DNA from: Actinomadura sp. K4S16
Lineage (GTDB): Bacteria > Actinomycetota > Actinomycetes > Streptosporangiales > Streptosporangiaceae
Assembly: GCF_008327685.1 (NCBI RefSeq)
Contig: NZ_BDDE01000011.1
Location: forward strand, 670,774-734,773
DNA length: 64,000 nt
Direction of reading: 5' to 3'
Part shown: positions 33,256 through 41,821 of the stretch, one piece after another
Position numbering within the stretch: the first letter of the stretch is position 1
Layout of the letters: the number at the start of each line of letters is the position of its first letter
Made by a program: the position numbers and the translations under genes
Notes under the pieces: model-generated
The model's input: the letters and a program-made list of their open reading frames with translations, nothing else
What the model was told of the DNA's origin: nothing
Databases searched by the model: none

Positions 33256-35304
33256 ATGCCATCGGAGTCGACCGTGCTCGGAGCCTGTCCGCTGGACTGC
33301 CCCGACGGGTGCTCATGGGTCGTCACCGTGCGGGACGGGACCGCCGTCCGGCTGCGCGGCAACCCCGACCACCCGTACACGCGCGGGGCCCTGTGCGCGA
33401 AGGTGAACCGGTGGCTGGAGCGCGCCGCACAGCCGGACCGCATCCTGCATCCGCTGCGCCGGGTGGGCGCCAAGGGCGAGGGGCGGTTCGAGCGCATCGG
33501 CTGGGACGAGGCGCTCGACGAGATCGCCGCGCGGCTGGAGGACATCGTCCGAGAGCACGGCGGAGAGGCGGTCTGGCCCTACTGGGGGACGGGGACGCTC
33601 GGCTACCTCCAGGGCCTCGAAGGCTATTCGGGCCGGCGGTTCTTCAACGCGCTCGGCGCCTCGGCCCACGACGCCAACATCTGCTCGGCGGCGGGCAACG
33701 CCGGGATGGCCGAGGCGGTCGGCTCGCCCGGCGGCATGGACCCCGAGGACCTCGCGCACGCCCGGCTGGTCCTGCTGTGGGGGACGAATCCCCTGACGAG
33801 CGGCCACCACGTGTGGAAGTTCGTCCAGGACGCGCGGAAGGCGGGCGCGCACCTGGTCGCGATCGATCCGGTGCGGACCCGGACCGCGCGCCAGGCCGAC
33901 GAGCACCTGGCGCCCCTGCCCGGCACGGACGGCGCGCTCGCGCTCGGCCTGCTCAACGTCATCGTGGGCCTCGGCGGGCAGGACGCCGGCTTCCTGGCCC
34001 GCCGCACGCTCGGCTGGGACGAGTTCGCCGCCCGGATCGCCGAGTACACCCCGGACCGGGCCGCGCGCATCACCGGCGTCCCGGCGGACCGCATCGTCGC
34101 GCTCGGCGAGCGGATCGCCCGCACCCGCCCCACCGCCATCCGGGCGACGCAGGGCCTCCAGCGGCACTCCGGCGGCGGGGCCGCCCTGCGGCTGATCTCC
34201 GCCATCCCGGCCGTGACCGGCGACTGGGCGCGGCGCGGCGGCGGGGTCGCGTTCTCCACGTCCGGGCACGTGAAGCTGAACAAGGCCGCGCTGTGGCGGG
34301 ACGACCTGCGCCCCGGCCCGGTGCGGACGCTGTCGATGAGCCGGCTGGGCGAGGGCCTGCTGGACGTCCAGGACCCGCCGGTCAAGGCCCTGTTCGTGAT
34401 CGCGGCGAACCCCGTCGGCAGCACCCCGCACCAGAACAAGGTGCGCAGGGGTCTGGCCCGCGACGACCTGTTCACCGTGGTCCTGGAGCAGTTCCCGACC
34501 GACACCGCGGACTACGCCGACATCGTGCTGCCCGCGACGGCCCAGCATGAGCACGCCGACCTGCACGAGGGCTACGGGCACCTGTACCTGACGTGGAACG
34601 AGCCGGCGGTGGCGCCGCCCGGCGAGTGCCTGCCGACGACCGAGACCTTCCGCAGGCTGGCGCGCCGGATGGGCCTGGAGGAGCCGGCCCTCTACGACTC
34701 CGACGAGAGCCTCGCCGAGCAGCTGCTGGCGTCGGACCACCCGTGGATGGCCGGGATCACGCTGGACCGGCTCCGCAAGGAGGGGTTCGTGCGCATGTCG
34801 GTCCCGGACCCGTTCCTGCCGTACGCCGACGGCTTCCCCACCCCGTCGGGGCGGTTCGAGTTCCGCTCCCCCGCCGCCGGGCTCGCCGGATACGTCCCGC
34901 CCGCGGAGGTCGCCGACGCCGAGCGTGCCGAGAGGTACCCGCTCGCCCTGGTCTCGGCGGCGTCGCACGAGTTCCTCAACACCCAGTTCGCCAACAACCC
35001 GGAGCTGAGGCGCCGCTCGGGCGGCCTCACCGTCCGCCTCCACGAGGACGACGCGAGGGCGCGGGGCCTGAGCGACGGCCAGCGCGTCACGGTCGCCAAC
35101 GACCGGGGCGCCTTCGAGGCCGTCCTGAAGGTCACCGACGAGGTCCGCCCCGGCGTGGCGGCGACCGCCAAGGGCCACTGGGCCAAGCTCTCCGGCGGCG
35201 CCAACCCCAACGCCGTCGTCGACGAGCGCGACACCGACCTCGGCGGCGGCCCCGTCTTCCACGACACCCGCGTAGAGATCACCGCGATCCCGCCCGGGTC
35301 GTGA
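33256..35304 (+). CDS. molybdopterin-dependent oxidoreductase (formate dehydrogenase/nitrate reductase superfamily)
   Basis: 682-aa MopB enzyme. A 4Fe-4S site is seen at the N-terminus (ACPLDCPDGC ... GALCAKV: CxxxCxxxC then Cys about 27 residues on). The cofactor-binding Rossmann part includes LVLLWGTNPLTSGHHVWKF; NICSAAGNAG may hold the Mo-ligand Cys. The C-terminal molybdopterin dinucleotide domain contains ALVSAASHEFLNTQFANNPE and GLSDGQRVTVANDRG. There is no Tat signal, so it is cytoplasmic, and no electron-transfer partner is adjacent. The substrate is unknown. GGGGAGG precedes the ATG. Confidence 0.88.
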   Translation: MPSESTVLGACPLDCPDGCSWVVTVRDGTAVRLRGNPDHPYTRGALCAKVNRWLERAAQPDRILHPLRRVGAKGEGRFERIGWDEALDEIAARLEDIVREHGGEAVWPYWGTGTLGYLQGLEGYSGRRFFNALGASAHDANICSAAGNAGMAEAVGSPGGMDPEDLAHARLVLLWGTNPLTSGHHVWKFVQDARKAGAHLVAIDPVRTRTARQADEHLAPLPGTDGALALGLLNVIVGLGGQDAGFLARRTLGWDEFAARIAEYTPDRAARITGVPADRIVALGERIARTRPTAIRATQGLQRHSGGGAALRLISAIPAVTGDWARRGGGVAFSTSGHVKLNKAALWRDDLRPGPVRTLSMSRLGEGLLDVQDPPVKALFVIAANPVGSTPHQNKVRRGLARDDLFTVVLEQFPTDTADYADIVLPATAQHEHADLHEGYGHLYLTWNEPAVAPPGECLPTTETFRRLARRMGLEEPALYDSDESLAEQLLASDHPWMAGITLDRLRKEGFVRMSVPDPFLPYADGFPTPSGRFEFRSPAAGLAGYVPPAEVADAERAERYPLALVSAASHEFLNTQFANNPELRRRSGGLTVRLHEDDARARGLSDGQRVTVANDRGAFEAVLKVTDEVRPGVAATAKGHWAKLSGGANPNAVVDERDTDLGGGPVFHDTRVEITAIPPGS

Positions 35305-35364
35305 GCGCCGCGGAGGCGATATTCCGTGGACCACCGGCTCGCCCGTGGGAGAGGATTTGCGCCC

Positions 35365-35883
35365 ATGGCTTGGACTGCACCCGCCGTGGAGCGCGGCGAC
35401 TTCCCCACCAGCGGCGGCGAGCGCGCGTCCCTGGAGGAGTACCTGGACTTCCACCGTGCGACCCTGATGCTCAAGTGCGGCGGGCTGACCGGTGAGCAGC
35501 TCGCGTCGAGGCCGCTGCCGACCACGGGCCTGACCCTGCTCGGGCTCGTTCGGCACCTCGCGGAGAACGAGCGCTGGTGGTTCCGTCGCAGGTTCGACAA
35601 GCAGGACACGCTAGGGGACCTGTACTGCTCGGAGGAGCACCCCGACGGCGACTTCGACCTCGGCACCGCCGCCGGCGCGCAGGAGGACTTCGCCGTCTAC
35701 GCGCGGGAGGTCGAGCTGGCCCGGCAGACCACGAGGGACCGGTCCCTGGACGAGGAGTTCCCGGGCAGGGACGGCACGCTGACGCTGCGCTGGGCCTACC
35801 TCCACATGATCGAGGAGTACGCCCGCCACAACGGCCACGCCGACCTCCTCCGCGAGGCCATCGACGGCTCCACCGGCGAATGA
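35365..35883 (+). CDS. DinB-family protein (DUF664)
   Basis: 172-aa four-helix DinB/YfiT-like protein, a fold used by metal-binding thiol-dependent S-transferases. The conserved His positions occur in LVRHLAENERWWFRRRF and LHMIEEYARHNGHADLLREAIDG, the latter being the DUF664 signature. The start at 35365 is supported by AGAGGA 10 bases upstream. A small GrpB-like fragment starts within its stop codon (ATGA). The enzymatic role is not established. Confidence 0.87.
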   Translation: MAWTAPAVERGDFPTSGGERASLEEYLDFHRATLMLKCGGLTGEQLASRPLPTTGLTLLGLVRHLAENERWWFRRRFDKQDTLGDLYCSEEHPDGDFDLGTAAGAQEDFAVYAREVELARQTTRDRSLDEEFPGRDGTLTLRWAYLHMIEEYARHNGHADLLREAIDGSTGE

Positions 35884-36038
35884 GACGCCGCGCCGACGAG
35901 GGCCACCGGGAGGAGTACGCGTCGCTGAAACGCGCGCTGGCCGCGCGGACGGATCACGACGTCGACGACTACGGCCGCGACAAGATGCCGTGGATCGGTC
36001 GGGCCCTCAAGCGGGCCGAGGGCTGGGCGCGTCGTTGA
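35880..36038 (+). pseudogene. GrpB-family C-terminal fragment
   Basis: A 52-codon frame whose REEYASLKRALAARTDHD and MPWIGRALKRAEGWA segments resemble the end of GrpB-family nucleotidyltransferase-like proteins (about 170-180 aa). The catalytic N-terminal part is absent, as the upstream bases belong to the DinB gene. It begins ATGA in the DinB stop, so it might still be translated as a coupled microprotein. It is more likely a relic left by a deletion that joined the two genes. Confidence 0.5.
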
Positions 36039-36085
36039 CGGCGGCCGGGGGCGCTTGGTCGGGCTGGGGCCCGCACCCGGCGGGG

Positions 36086-36487
36086 TCAGTGGAGGCGGCC
36101 TGTCTCGTGGAGGTGGTCGAAGATGATCTGGTCGACGGGGGACACCCGGGCGCGGTCGGCGTGGGTCAGCCAGACGACCTCGGCGATCTCGCTGGACGGC
36201 GTCGGGCTGCCCTGGTGGTCGGCGGTGTAGCAGGTCATCCGGACGGTGACGCCTTCGGCGTGGCCGTGCGCCTGGGCCTGGAAGGTGCCCAGGTGCGCGG
36301 CGGTGGCGGGGACGATCGCGACGGCGAGCTCCTCGTCGATCTCCCTGACCAGGGTGTCGAGGTCGCTCTCGCCGGGTTCGCGCTTGCCTCCGGGCAGGTA
36401 GTAGACGTCCTTGCCCCGCGATCGGGTGCTGAGGATCCTGCCGTCCTCGAGGTGGATCCAGGCGATCTTGTCGATGAGGGTGCTCAC
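36086..36487 (-). CDS. NUDIX hydrolase
   Basis: 133-aa nucleoside-diphosphate-linked hydrolase. The Nudix box GGKREPGESDLDTLVREIDEE fits GX5EX7REUXEEXGU up to its last residues. The chosen start is GTG at 36487 (VSTLIDKIAWIHLEDG), supported by AGGA seven bases upstream; an ATG at 36523 would add 12 residues. The gene is divergent from a DUF1266 gene 73 bases away. The substrate cannot be deduced. Confidence 0.88.
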   Translation of the reverse strand: MSTLIDKIAWIHLEDGRILSTRSRGKDVYYLPGGKREPGESDLDTLVREIDEELAVAIVPATAAHLGTFQAQAHGHAEGVTVRMTCYTADHQGSPTPSSEIAEVVWLTHADRARVSPVDQIIFDHLHETGRLH

Positions 36488-36560
36488 CGGTCCATCCTGT
36501 CGTGCCGCGAAGGCGGGTGCCATGATCTTCGCGGCCGGTACGGTGTGGCCGGGAGGGATC

Positions 36561-37814
36561 ATGACGTTTCAGGGCGATGCCGGGGCGCTCGAACGTGCCA
36601 GGAAGTACGAGCGGCAGGGGCGGGCCGAGGAGGCCGCGGCCGCCTACGCCGGCGCCGCCGAGGCCATGGAGGCGCGCGGCGACCGGGCGTCCGCCGCGGC
36701 GGCGCGGGCCCGGTACGCGCGGGCGCTCGCGGCCGCGGGACGGACCGGCGAGGCCCAGCGCGTCCTCGACGTCCTCGACCGGGCGGCCGCGTCGCTGCCC
36801 GCCGGGGTCCGGGCGGGCCTGGACGCGCAGGCGGCGCACGTCCTGGCCGCCGCGGGGCGGACCGGCGAGGCGGCGCGGCGGGCCTGGGCGGCGATGTCGG
36901 CGTTCGGGGCGTCGCAGGACCCCAAGCGCGCCGGCGCGGCCGGCGTCCACGCCGCGCGGCTGATCCTGAAGGACGCGGGGCCGCGCGGGGCGCTGCGTCC
37001 GCTGCGCGAGCTGCTGGCGCAGATGCCGCCCGGCGGCGAGGCGTACGGGCAGGTCGCGAAGCTGCTCGCGGACGCCGAGCGGCGCCCCGACCGCGACCAC
37101 GACATCCTCGTCACCGACCCGGACGGCGCCGCGTGGGGACGGCTCGCCGCGGCCCTCGCCGTGGGCGCGCACCTGGCCGTCGGGAACGGCGTCGCCTGGA
37201 ACACGCTCGCCGGCGACGACGGGAGCTCCCGCGACGACCGGGTGCTGCTGGAGCGCGACTGGGGCATCACCGACACCGAGGGCTGGCGCGAGCAGATGGA
37301 CGCGCTGCTCGACGCCCGCAACAGCGACCCGGCGATCCAGATGGTGCTCGACCGGCGCGGGAGGGGCACCGACCGGAGGGCGTGGGAGGACGCGATCGTC
37401 GCCTGGTGCCGGGAGCGCGACATCGCCGAGCCGACCGTCCGGGAGGTCGTGGAGCTGTCCGGGACGGTCCTGCGCTACGAGGCGCGGTTCCGGGCGGACG
37501 GCCTCCTCCCGCCGGACGGCCGGGTCGAGAGCGTCTACGGCTACGACTTCGGGCGCGCGGTGAACATGGCCCGCTGGGGCCTGAACGCCGGGTACTGCGA
37601 CGCCGAGGAGGCCGAGAAGTGCGTCCTCACGGCGGGGCACCGCGCCCACCAGGTGTACGCGTCGTGGCGGGAGTTCTCCGCCGGGTACGTCCTCGGCCGG
37701 ATGCTGCGGTTCGACGAGGGCGAGTTCGGCGAGTGGTACGAGCGCTCCCTCACCGGCCACCGCGTCCTCGCCGAGGACCCCGGCAGCCCGTGGCGGCGCA
37801 TGGCCTGGGGCTGA
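36561..37814 (+). CDS. DUF1266 domain protein with N-terminal helical repeats
   Basis: 417-aa cytoplasmic protein. The N-terminal 160 residues are Ala-rich helical pairs resembling TPR repeats (LERARKYERQGRAEEAAAAYAGAAEAM; AAHVLAAAGRTGEAARRAWAAM). The C-terminal half is DUF1266: GYDFGRAVNMARWGLNAGYCDAEEAEKCVL and YASWREFSAGYVLGRML, known as a domain of unknown function, sometimes linked to polymorphic or effector immunity systems. GGGAGGGA precedes the ATG. No toxin gene is adjacent, so that link is not supported here. Confidence 0.82.
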   Translation: MTFQGDAGALERARKYERQGRAEEAAAAYAGAAEAMEARGDRASAAAARARYARALAAAGRTGEAQRVLDVLDRAAASLPAGVRAGLDAQAAHVLAAAGRTGEAARRAWAAMSAFGASQDPKRAGAAGVHAARLILKDAGPRGALRPLRELLAQMPPGGEAYGQVAKLLADAERRPDRDHDILVTDPDGAAWGRLAAALAVGAHLAVGNGVAWNTLAGDDGSSRDDRVLLERDWGITDTEGWREQMDALLDARNSDPAIQMVLDRRGRGTDRRAWEDAIVAWCRERDIAEPTVREVVELSGTVLRYEARFRADGLLPPDGRVESVYGYDFGRAVNMARWGLNAGYCDAEEAEKCVLTAGHRAHQVYASWREFSAGYVLGRMLRFDEGEFGEWYERSLTGHRVLAEDPGSPWRRMAWG

Positions 37815-37823
37815 CCGCCGGGC

Positions 37824-38849
37824 TCAGCCCAGCGCGTCGATGTCGGCGATGACCGCCTTGCGTCCCTCGCCGTCCAGCGACGAGGCCTCCACGGCGTTGC
37901 GGGCCAGGGACGCCAGTTCGGCGCGGCCGAGCCCGAACGCCTCGGCGGCGACGCGGTACTCGCCGGTGAGGGTCGTGTTGAACATCGGCGGGTCGTCGCT
38001 GTTCAGGGTGACGAACAGCCCCTCCTCCAGCATCCGCGGCAGCGGGTGCGCGGCGAGGTCGGCGACCTGGCCGGTGCAGACGTTGGAGGTCGGGCACACC
38101 TCCAGCGGCAGCTGCGTCTCGCGCAGGTGGGCGACGAGGCGGGGGTCGTCCAGGCAGCTGGTGCCGTGGCCGATGCGCTCGGCGCCGAGGCCCTCCAGGG
38201 CCTCCCAGATCGTCTCCGGGCCGGTCATCTCCCCCGCGTGCGGGAGGCTGCGCAGCCCGGCGGCGCGGGCCGCGGCGAACGCGTCGCGGAACGCGTCCCG
38301 GTGCGGCGGGCGGCACTGCTCGATGCCGCCGATCCCGAACCCGACGAGCGCCTCCGGCGGATGCCGCAGGGCGTGGTCGAGGGTGCCGCGGGCGCCGTCG
38401 GCGCCGAACTCGCCCGGGATGTCGAAGATGTAGGCGACGCGGATGCCGAGCCGGTCGCGGGCCTCGCGGGCGGCGAGGTCGAGCGCCTCGGTCACCGCGG
38501 GCATCGGCATGCCGGCCCGCTGGTGGGTGTAGGGCGTGACGGTCAGCTCGACGTACCGGACGTTCTGCGCGGCGAGGTCGCGGGCGACGCCGGACACGAG
38601 GGTGCCGACGTCCTCGGGCGTCCGGACCAGGCTGGACACCGACTCGTACACCTCGGCGAAGTGCGGGAAGTCGCGGAACTCGTAGAAGGCGCGCAGCTCG
38701 CGCTCGTCGACGGGGACGGGCCCGTCCGGGTGGCGGCGGGCGAGCTCCAGGACGGTCGGGACGGAGGCGGAGCCCACGAGGTGGACGTGGAGCTCGACCT
38801 TCGGGAGGGCGTCGATGAACGCCGCGATGCTGGTGTTGTCGGTAGGCAC
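37824..38849 (-). CDS. add: adenosine deaminase
   Basis: 341-aa amidohydrolase converting adenosine to inosine. Zinc ligands are in ELHVHLVGSAS (HxH), PHAGEM (catalytic His-Ala-Gly-Glu) and LNSDDPPMF (Asp-Asp). IGHGTSCLDDP supplies another conserved His. HVHLVG has Val in place of the common Asp/Glu. The gene is of full length. It is divergent from a WYL regulator with a 98-bp gap, but there is no evidence that they are functionally linked. Confidence 0.9.
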   Translation of the reverse strand: MPTDNTSIAAFIDALPKVELHVHLVGSASVPTVLELARRHPDGPVPVDERELRAFYEFRDFPHFAEVYESVSSLVRTPEDVGTLVSGVARDLAAQNVRYVELTVTPYTHQRAGMPMPAVTEALDLAAREARDRLGIRVAYIFDIPGEFGADGARGTLDHALRHPPEALVGFGIGGIEQCRPPHRDAFRDAFAAARAAGLRSLPHAGEMTGPETIWEALEGLGAERIGHGTSCLDDPRLVAHLRETQLPLEVCPTSNVCTGQVADLAAHPLPRMLEEGLFVTLNSDDPPMFNTTLTGEYRVAAEAFGLGRAELASLARNAVEASSLDGEGRKAVIADIDALG

Positions 38850-38947
38850 GCCGCGAAGCTAACAGCGATCCGACCTGCCGGAACAGGCGAACCCGCCGAA
38901 CCTCCCACGAAATTGTCAGAAACCCCTCCGTTCGGCAGGATGGTCCC

Positions 38948-39922
38948 GTGCGCGCCGCCCGACTGATCTCCGCCGTGCTCCTGCTGCAGTCGCGGGAGAC
39001 GATGACGGCCGGCGAGCTGGCCCGCGAGCTCGAGGTGTCCGAGCGCACCGTGTACCGGGACATGGAGGCGCTGTCGGCGGCCGGGGTGCCGGTCTACGCC
39101 GACCAGGGCCGCGGCGGCGGGTACCGGCTGCTCGGCGGGTACCGGACGCGGCTCACCGGCCTCACCCGCGAGGAGGCCGAGGCGCTGTTCCTGTCCGGGC
39201 TGCCCGGCCCGGCCGGGGACATGGGGCGGGCCGACGCGCTCGCGGCGGCCGAGCTGAAGGTCCTCGCCGCGCTGCCGAGGGCGCTGCGGGACGCGCCCGC
39301 CCGCGCGAACCAGCGGTTCCACCTCGACGCGCCGGGCTGGTTCGGCGAGAGCGGGCCGCCGCCGCTGCTGCGCGACCTCGCCCGCGCCGTGTGGGACGAC
39401 GAGACCGTGGAGCTGCGCTACCGCCGCAAGGGCTCCGAGGTCGTCCGGACGGCCGAGCCGCACGGGCTCGTCCTCAAGAACGGCACCTGGTACCTGGTCG
39501 CGCGGGTCGGCGGCGCGCACCGCACCTACCGGGTGGACCGCGTCGCCGCCGTCCGCCCCACCGGGGAGTTCTTCCAGCGCGACGAGGACTTCGACCTCGC
39601 GGAGCACTGGCGCGGGCAGGCCGCCGCCTTCGTGCGGTCGATGCTGCGCGAGGAGGCCACGGTGCGCCTGTCCCCCGCCGGCATGCGGATCCTGCGGTAC
39701 GCCGTCCAGCCGCACGCGGCCCAGGAGGCGGCCGCGGCCGCCGGCGAGCCCGACGAGCGGGGATGGGTGGTGACGACGCTGCCGGTCGAGTCGACGGTCG
39801 TCGCGGCGTCCGAGCTGATGCGGCTCGGGGCGGAGGTCGAGGTGCTCGCGCCGCCGGAGCTGCGGGAGCGGATGGCCGACAACGCCGCCCGGCTCGCGGA
39901 GCTGTACCTGTCGGCGGACTAG
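38948..39922 (+). CDS. YafY-type HTH and WYL domain regulator
   Basis: 324-aa transcription factor. The N-terminal HTH_11 is RLISAVLLLQSRETMTAGELARELEVSERTVYRDMEALS; the WYL ligand-binding domain has NGTWYLVARVGGAHRTYRVDRV. A C-terminal WCX extension follows. WYL domains can sense nucleic acid pieces or other ligands, as in DNA-damage regulators. The start codon is GTG. A classic target would be the divergent gene (add), but no operator is evident. Confidence 0.88.
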   Translation: MRAARLISAVLLLQSRETMTAGELARELEVSERTVYRDMEALSAAGVPVYADQGRGGGYRLLGGYRTRLTGLTREEAEALFLSGLPGPAGDMGRADALAAAELKVLAALPRALRDAPARANQRFHLDAPGWFGESGPPPLLRDLARAVWDDETVELRYRRKGSEVVRTAEPHGLVLKNGTWYLVARVGGAHRTYRVDRVAAVRPTGEFFQRDEDFDLAEHWRGQAAAFVRSMLREEATVRLSPAGMRILRYAVQPHAAQEAAAAAGEPDERGWVVTTLPVESTVVAASELMRLGAEVEVLAPPELRERMADNAARLAELYLSAD

Positions 39923-39952
39923 CCGCCGCGGACGCGGCCCCGCCGGCGGCGG

Positions 39953-40357
39953 CTAGTCCTGCTTGCGGGCGATCGCCTCCGCCAGCTCCGCCTTGGTCAT
40001 CTTCGAGCGGCCCTGGACGTCGAGGTCGGCGGCGCGCTCGTACAGCTCCCGCTTGCTGCTGCCCTCGTAGTCCACGCCGCCGAAGCTCCTGCCCTTGCCG
40101 CGGCGCGCGTCGGGGTTCTTCGCCCGCGGGTCCGACGGCCCCTTGTGCCCCTTCGGCACCCACCGGTCGCCGCGCTTCTCGAACTTGTGCTTGAGCGCCG
40201 AGTAGGCGGTGCGGTGCGCCCGCTCCCCCTCGCCGTAGGTCTCGACGGCGGAGTCGTGGGCCTTGGCGAAGGTCTCCTGGGCCTCCTTCGGAGAGCGCTG
40301 GAGCGTGCCGGGAAGCTCACCCTTGCGCGGCTCGCCGCTCTTGTTCGTCATCGGCAT
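39953..40357 (-). CDS. ChaB-family protein with C-terminal Rho_N-like domain
   Basis: 134-aa basic protein. The ChaB region is LPGTLQRSPKEAQETFAKAHDSAVETYGEGERAHRTAYSALKHKFEK; the last 40 residues (SSKRELYERAADLDVQGRSKMTKAELAEAI) look like the Rho N-terminal/SAP-like helix-extended fold that binds nucleic acid. Actinobacterial ChaB proteins often have this layout, but their role is not known. Confidence 0.87.
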   Translation of the reverse strand: MPMTNKSGEPRKGELPGTLQRSPKEAQETFAKAHDSAVETYGEGERAHRTAYSALKHKFEKRGDRWVPKGHKGPSDPRAKNPDARRGKGRSFGGVDYEGSSKRELYERAADLDVQGRSKMTKAELAEAIARKQD

Positions 40358-40429
40358 GGCTCCTCCTTTCGCCTCTCTCCACGCCGATAACCGGTCAGCG
40401 CGCCCTCAAACCGGCGGCCGGCCCCGCCG

Positions 40430-41347
40430 CTACCGGTAGCCGGTGACGTCGGCGGGAAGGCCCGCGCCCTGGACCTCGACGATGTAGCGCCAGGCGTCGG
40501 GGCGGCTGCCGTCCACGTCGGTGAACCCGTAGACCTGGGCGAGGCCGCCGCTGGACAGCGACGCGCCGTTCCAGCGGGCCCGGTCGGGATCGGCGGCGAG
40601 GGCCGCGACGGCGCGTCCCACGAACGCCGGCGTCTCGGAGATCGCGAAGTGCGGGGTCGTCTTCGTGGCGTCGAGCCAGTTCTCCTCGGTGACGCCGTAG
40701 TTGTCGAGCATCGCCTCGGAGCGGAGCCATCCCGGCGTCAGCGAGACGGCCGTCGCGCCGTACGGGGCAATCTCCACCGACTGGGCGAGCGCCATCCGGA
40801 TGACGGCGCTCTTGGCGAGGTCGTAGAACAGGCCGCATTCCTTGCGGTAGGCCGCGTTGTACTCGGCGGTCCCGTCGGTGACCTCCACGACCAGCCCACC
40901 GGGCTGGCGGATCAGCAGCGGCAGGGCGTGGTGGCTGGTGATGGCGTGGGTGTCGACGGCCAGCCTGAGCATGTGCAGGCCGTCCTCCAGGGACTGCTCC
41001 CACAGCGGCTTGCCGAACTGGAAGAGGCGGTCGCCGCCCCACACGTCGTTGACGAGGACGTCCAGCCGGCCGCGCTCGTCGTCGATGCGGCGGACGAGGG
41101 CGGCGACCCGCGCCGGGTCGAGGTGGTCGACCTGGACGGCGACGCCCTCGCCGCCCGCGGCGGTGACCAGCTCGGCGGTCTCCTCGATCGTCTCGGGACG
41201 GTCCATCTCCGACCGGTGGGTCCGGGTGGACCGTCCCGTCACGTACACGGTCGCGCCCGCGGCGCCGAGCTGGACGGCGATGCCCCGTCCGGCCCCGCGC
41301 GTGGCGCCCGCGACCAGTGCGGTCTTTCCCTTCAGTGCACGGCTCAT
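40430..41347 (-). CDS. SDR-family oxidoreductase, DHRS1-like
   Basis: 305-aa short-chain dehydrogenase. The cofactor motif is AGATRGAGRGIA, VLVNDVWGG replaces NNAG, and the active site is FYDLAKSAVIRMA (YxxxK) with Thr of VEVTDGTAEY in place of Ser. The sequence around WEQSLEDGLHMLRLAVDTHAIT resembles the DHRS1 subgroup. A long inverted repeat lies 18 bases upstream, indicating regulation by a dimeric repressor or a MerR-type activator. The substrate is unknown. Confidence 0.88.
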   Translation of the reverse strand: MSRALKGKTALVAGATRGAGRGIAVQLGAAGATVYVTGRSTRTHRSEMDRPETIEETAELVTAAGGEGVAVQVDHLDPARVAALVRRIDDERGRLDVLVNDVWGGDRLFQFGKPLWEQSLEDGLHMLRLAVDTHAITSHHALPLLIRQPGGLVVEVTDGTAEYNAAYRKECGLFYDLAKSAVIRMALAQSVEIAPYGATAVSLTPGWLRSEAMLDNYGVTEENWLDATKTTPHFAISETPAFVGRAVAALAADPDRARWNGASLSSGGLAQVYGFTDVDGSRPDAWRYIVEVQGAGLPADVTGYR

Positions 41348-41364
41348 GGGGACGATGCTGGCAC

Positions 41365-41394
41365 CGAAACCTGACAGGTCACGTCAGGGTTTCG
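41365..41394. promoter_or_regulatory. inverted repeat upstream of the DHRS1-like SDR
   Basis: CCTGAC-AGGTCAC-GTCAGG has perfect 6-bp arms and extends outwards to CGAAAC and GTTTCG with one bulged G. The repeat spans 41365-41394 and begins 18 bases before the SDR start codon. Its 19-bp core spacing would suit a MerR- or TetR-type factor. Confidence 0.6.
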
Positions 41395-41416
41395 TCCCGG
41401 TCGGCCGCGTTTTCGG

Positions 41417-41563
41417 TCAGGTGAAGATGCTCACCCCGCCGGGCCCGACGAGCAGCCCGACGACGATGAGGACGATCCCCCACAGCAGGTCGCGCCGCGC
41501 GAGGATCACGTAGATGCCGGCGATCACCAGGATGACCGCGATGAGCCACAGGATTGTCATCAT
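41417..41563 (-). CDS. small GPGG-motif membrane protein
   Basis: 48-aa hydrophobic protein: two predicted membrane helices (ILWLIAVILVIAGIYVIL and LLWGIVLIVVGLLV) flanking an ARRD loop, ending GPGGVSIFT. Actinomycete genomes carry short two-helix proteins ending in this GPGG motif. Tandem ATG codons at 41563 and 41560 follow a G-rich ribosome-binding stretch. The function is unknown. It lies between an SDR gene and a hairpin downstream of trpE(G). Confidence 0.75.
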   Translation of the reverse strand: MMTILWLIAVILVIAGIYVILARRDLLWGIVLIVVGLLVGPGGVSIFT

Positions 41564-41634
41564 GGCCCCCGGCGTCCCCCCAGAGAACGCCAAGAAACCA
41601 CCATCTCGTTGTGGATGACCGAATTACCCGTTTT

Positions 41635-41669
41635 GGTGTCGGGGGGAGGACGGGCCTCCCCCCGACGCC
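41635..41669. terminator. strong hairpin between trpE(G) and the small membrane-protein gene
   Basis: GGTGTCGGGGGGAGG (41635-41649) pairs with CCTCCCCCCGACGCC (41655-41669): 15 pairs with one G-T wobble and a 5-base loop. It lies 153 bases after the trpE(G) stop and probably ends that transcript. There is no T-tract on either side. Confidence 0.6.
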
Positions 41670-41821
41670 GGGATAACGGCGATCACCCGCGGCGCGGAAG
41701 GCGGCGCGGTGTGGCCGGGAACAAGTCTTCCGTCGCGGCGGGGGCCGCGACAGGAACCTCAGGACCAATTCCCGCCAAGGATTCCTAGTGCTTCGGAACT
41801 AGTGGGCCCCGTCCCAGGTCC

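Noticed and set aside
36561..37814. DUF1266 protein as an immunity or anti-phage system component
   Set aside because: No toxin, secretion, nuclease or other defence gene is adjacent, and the neighbours are housekeeping-like.
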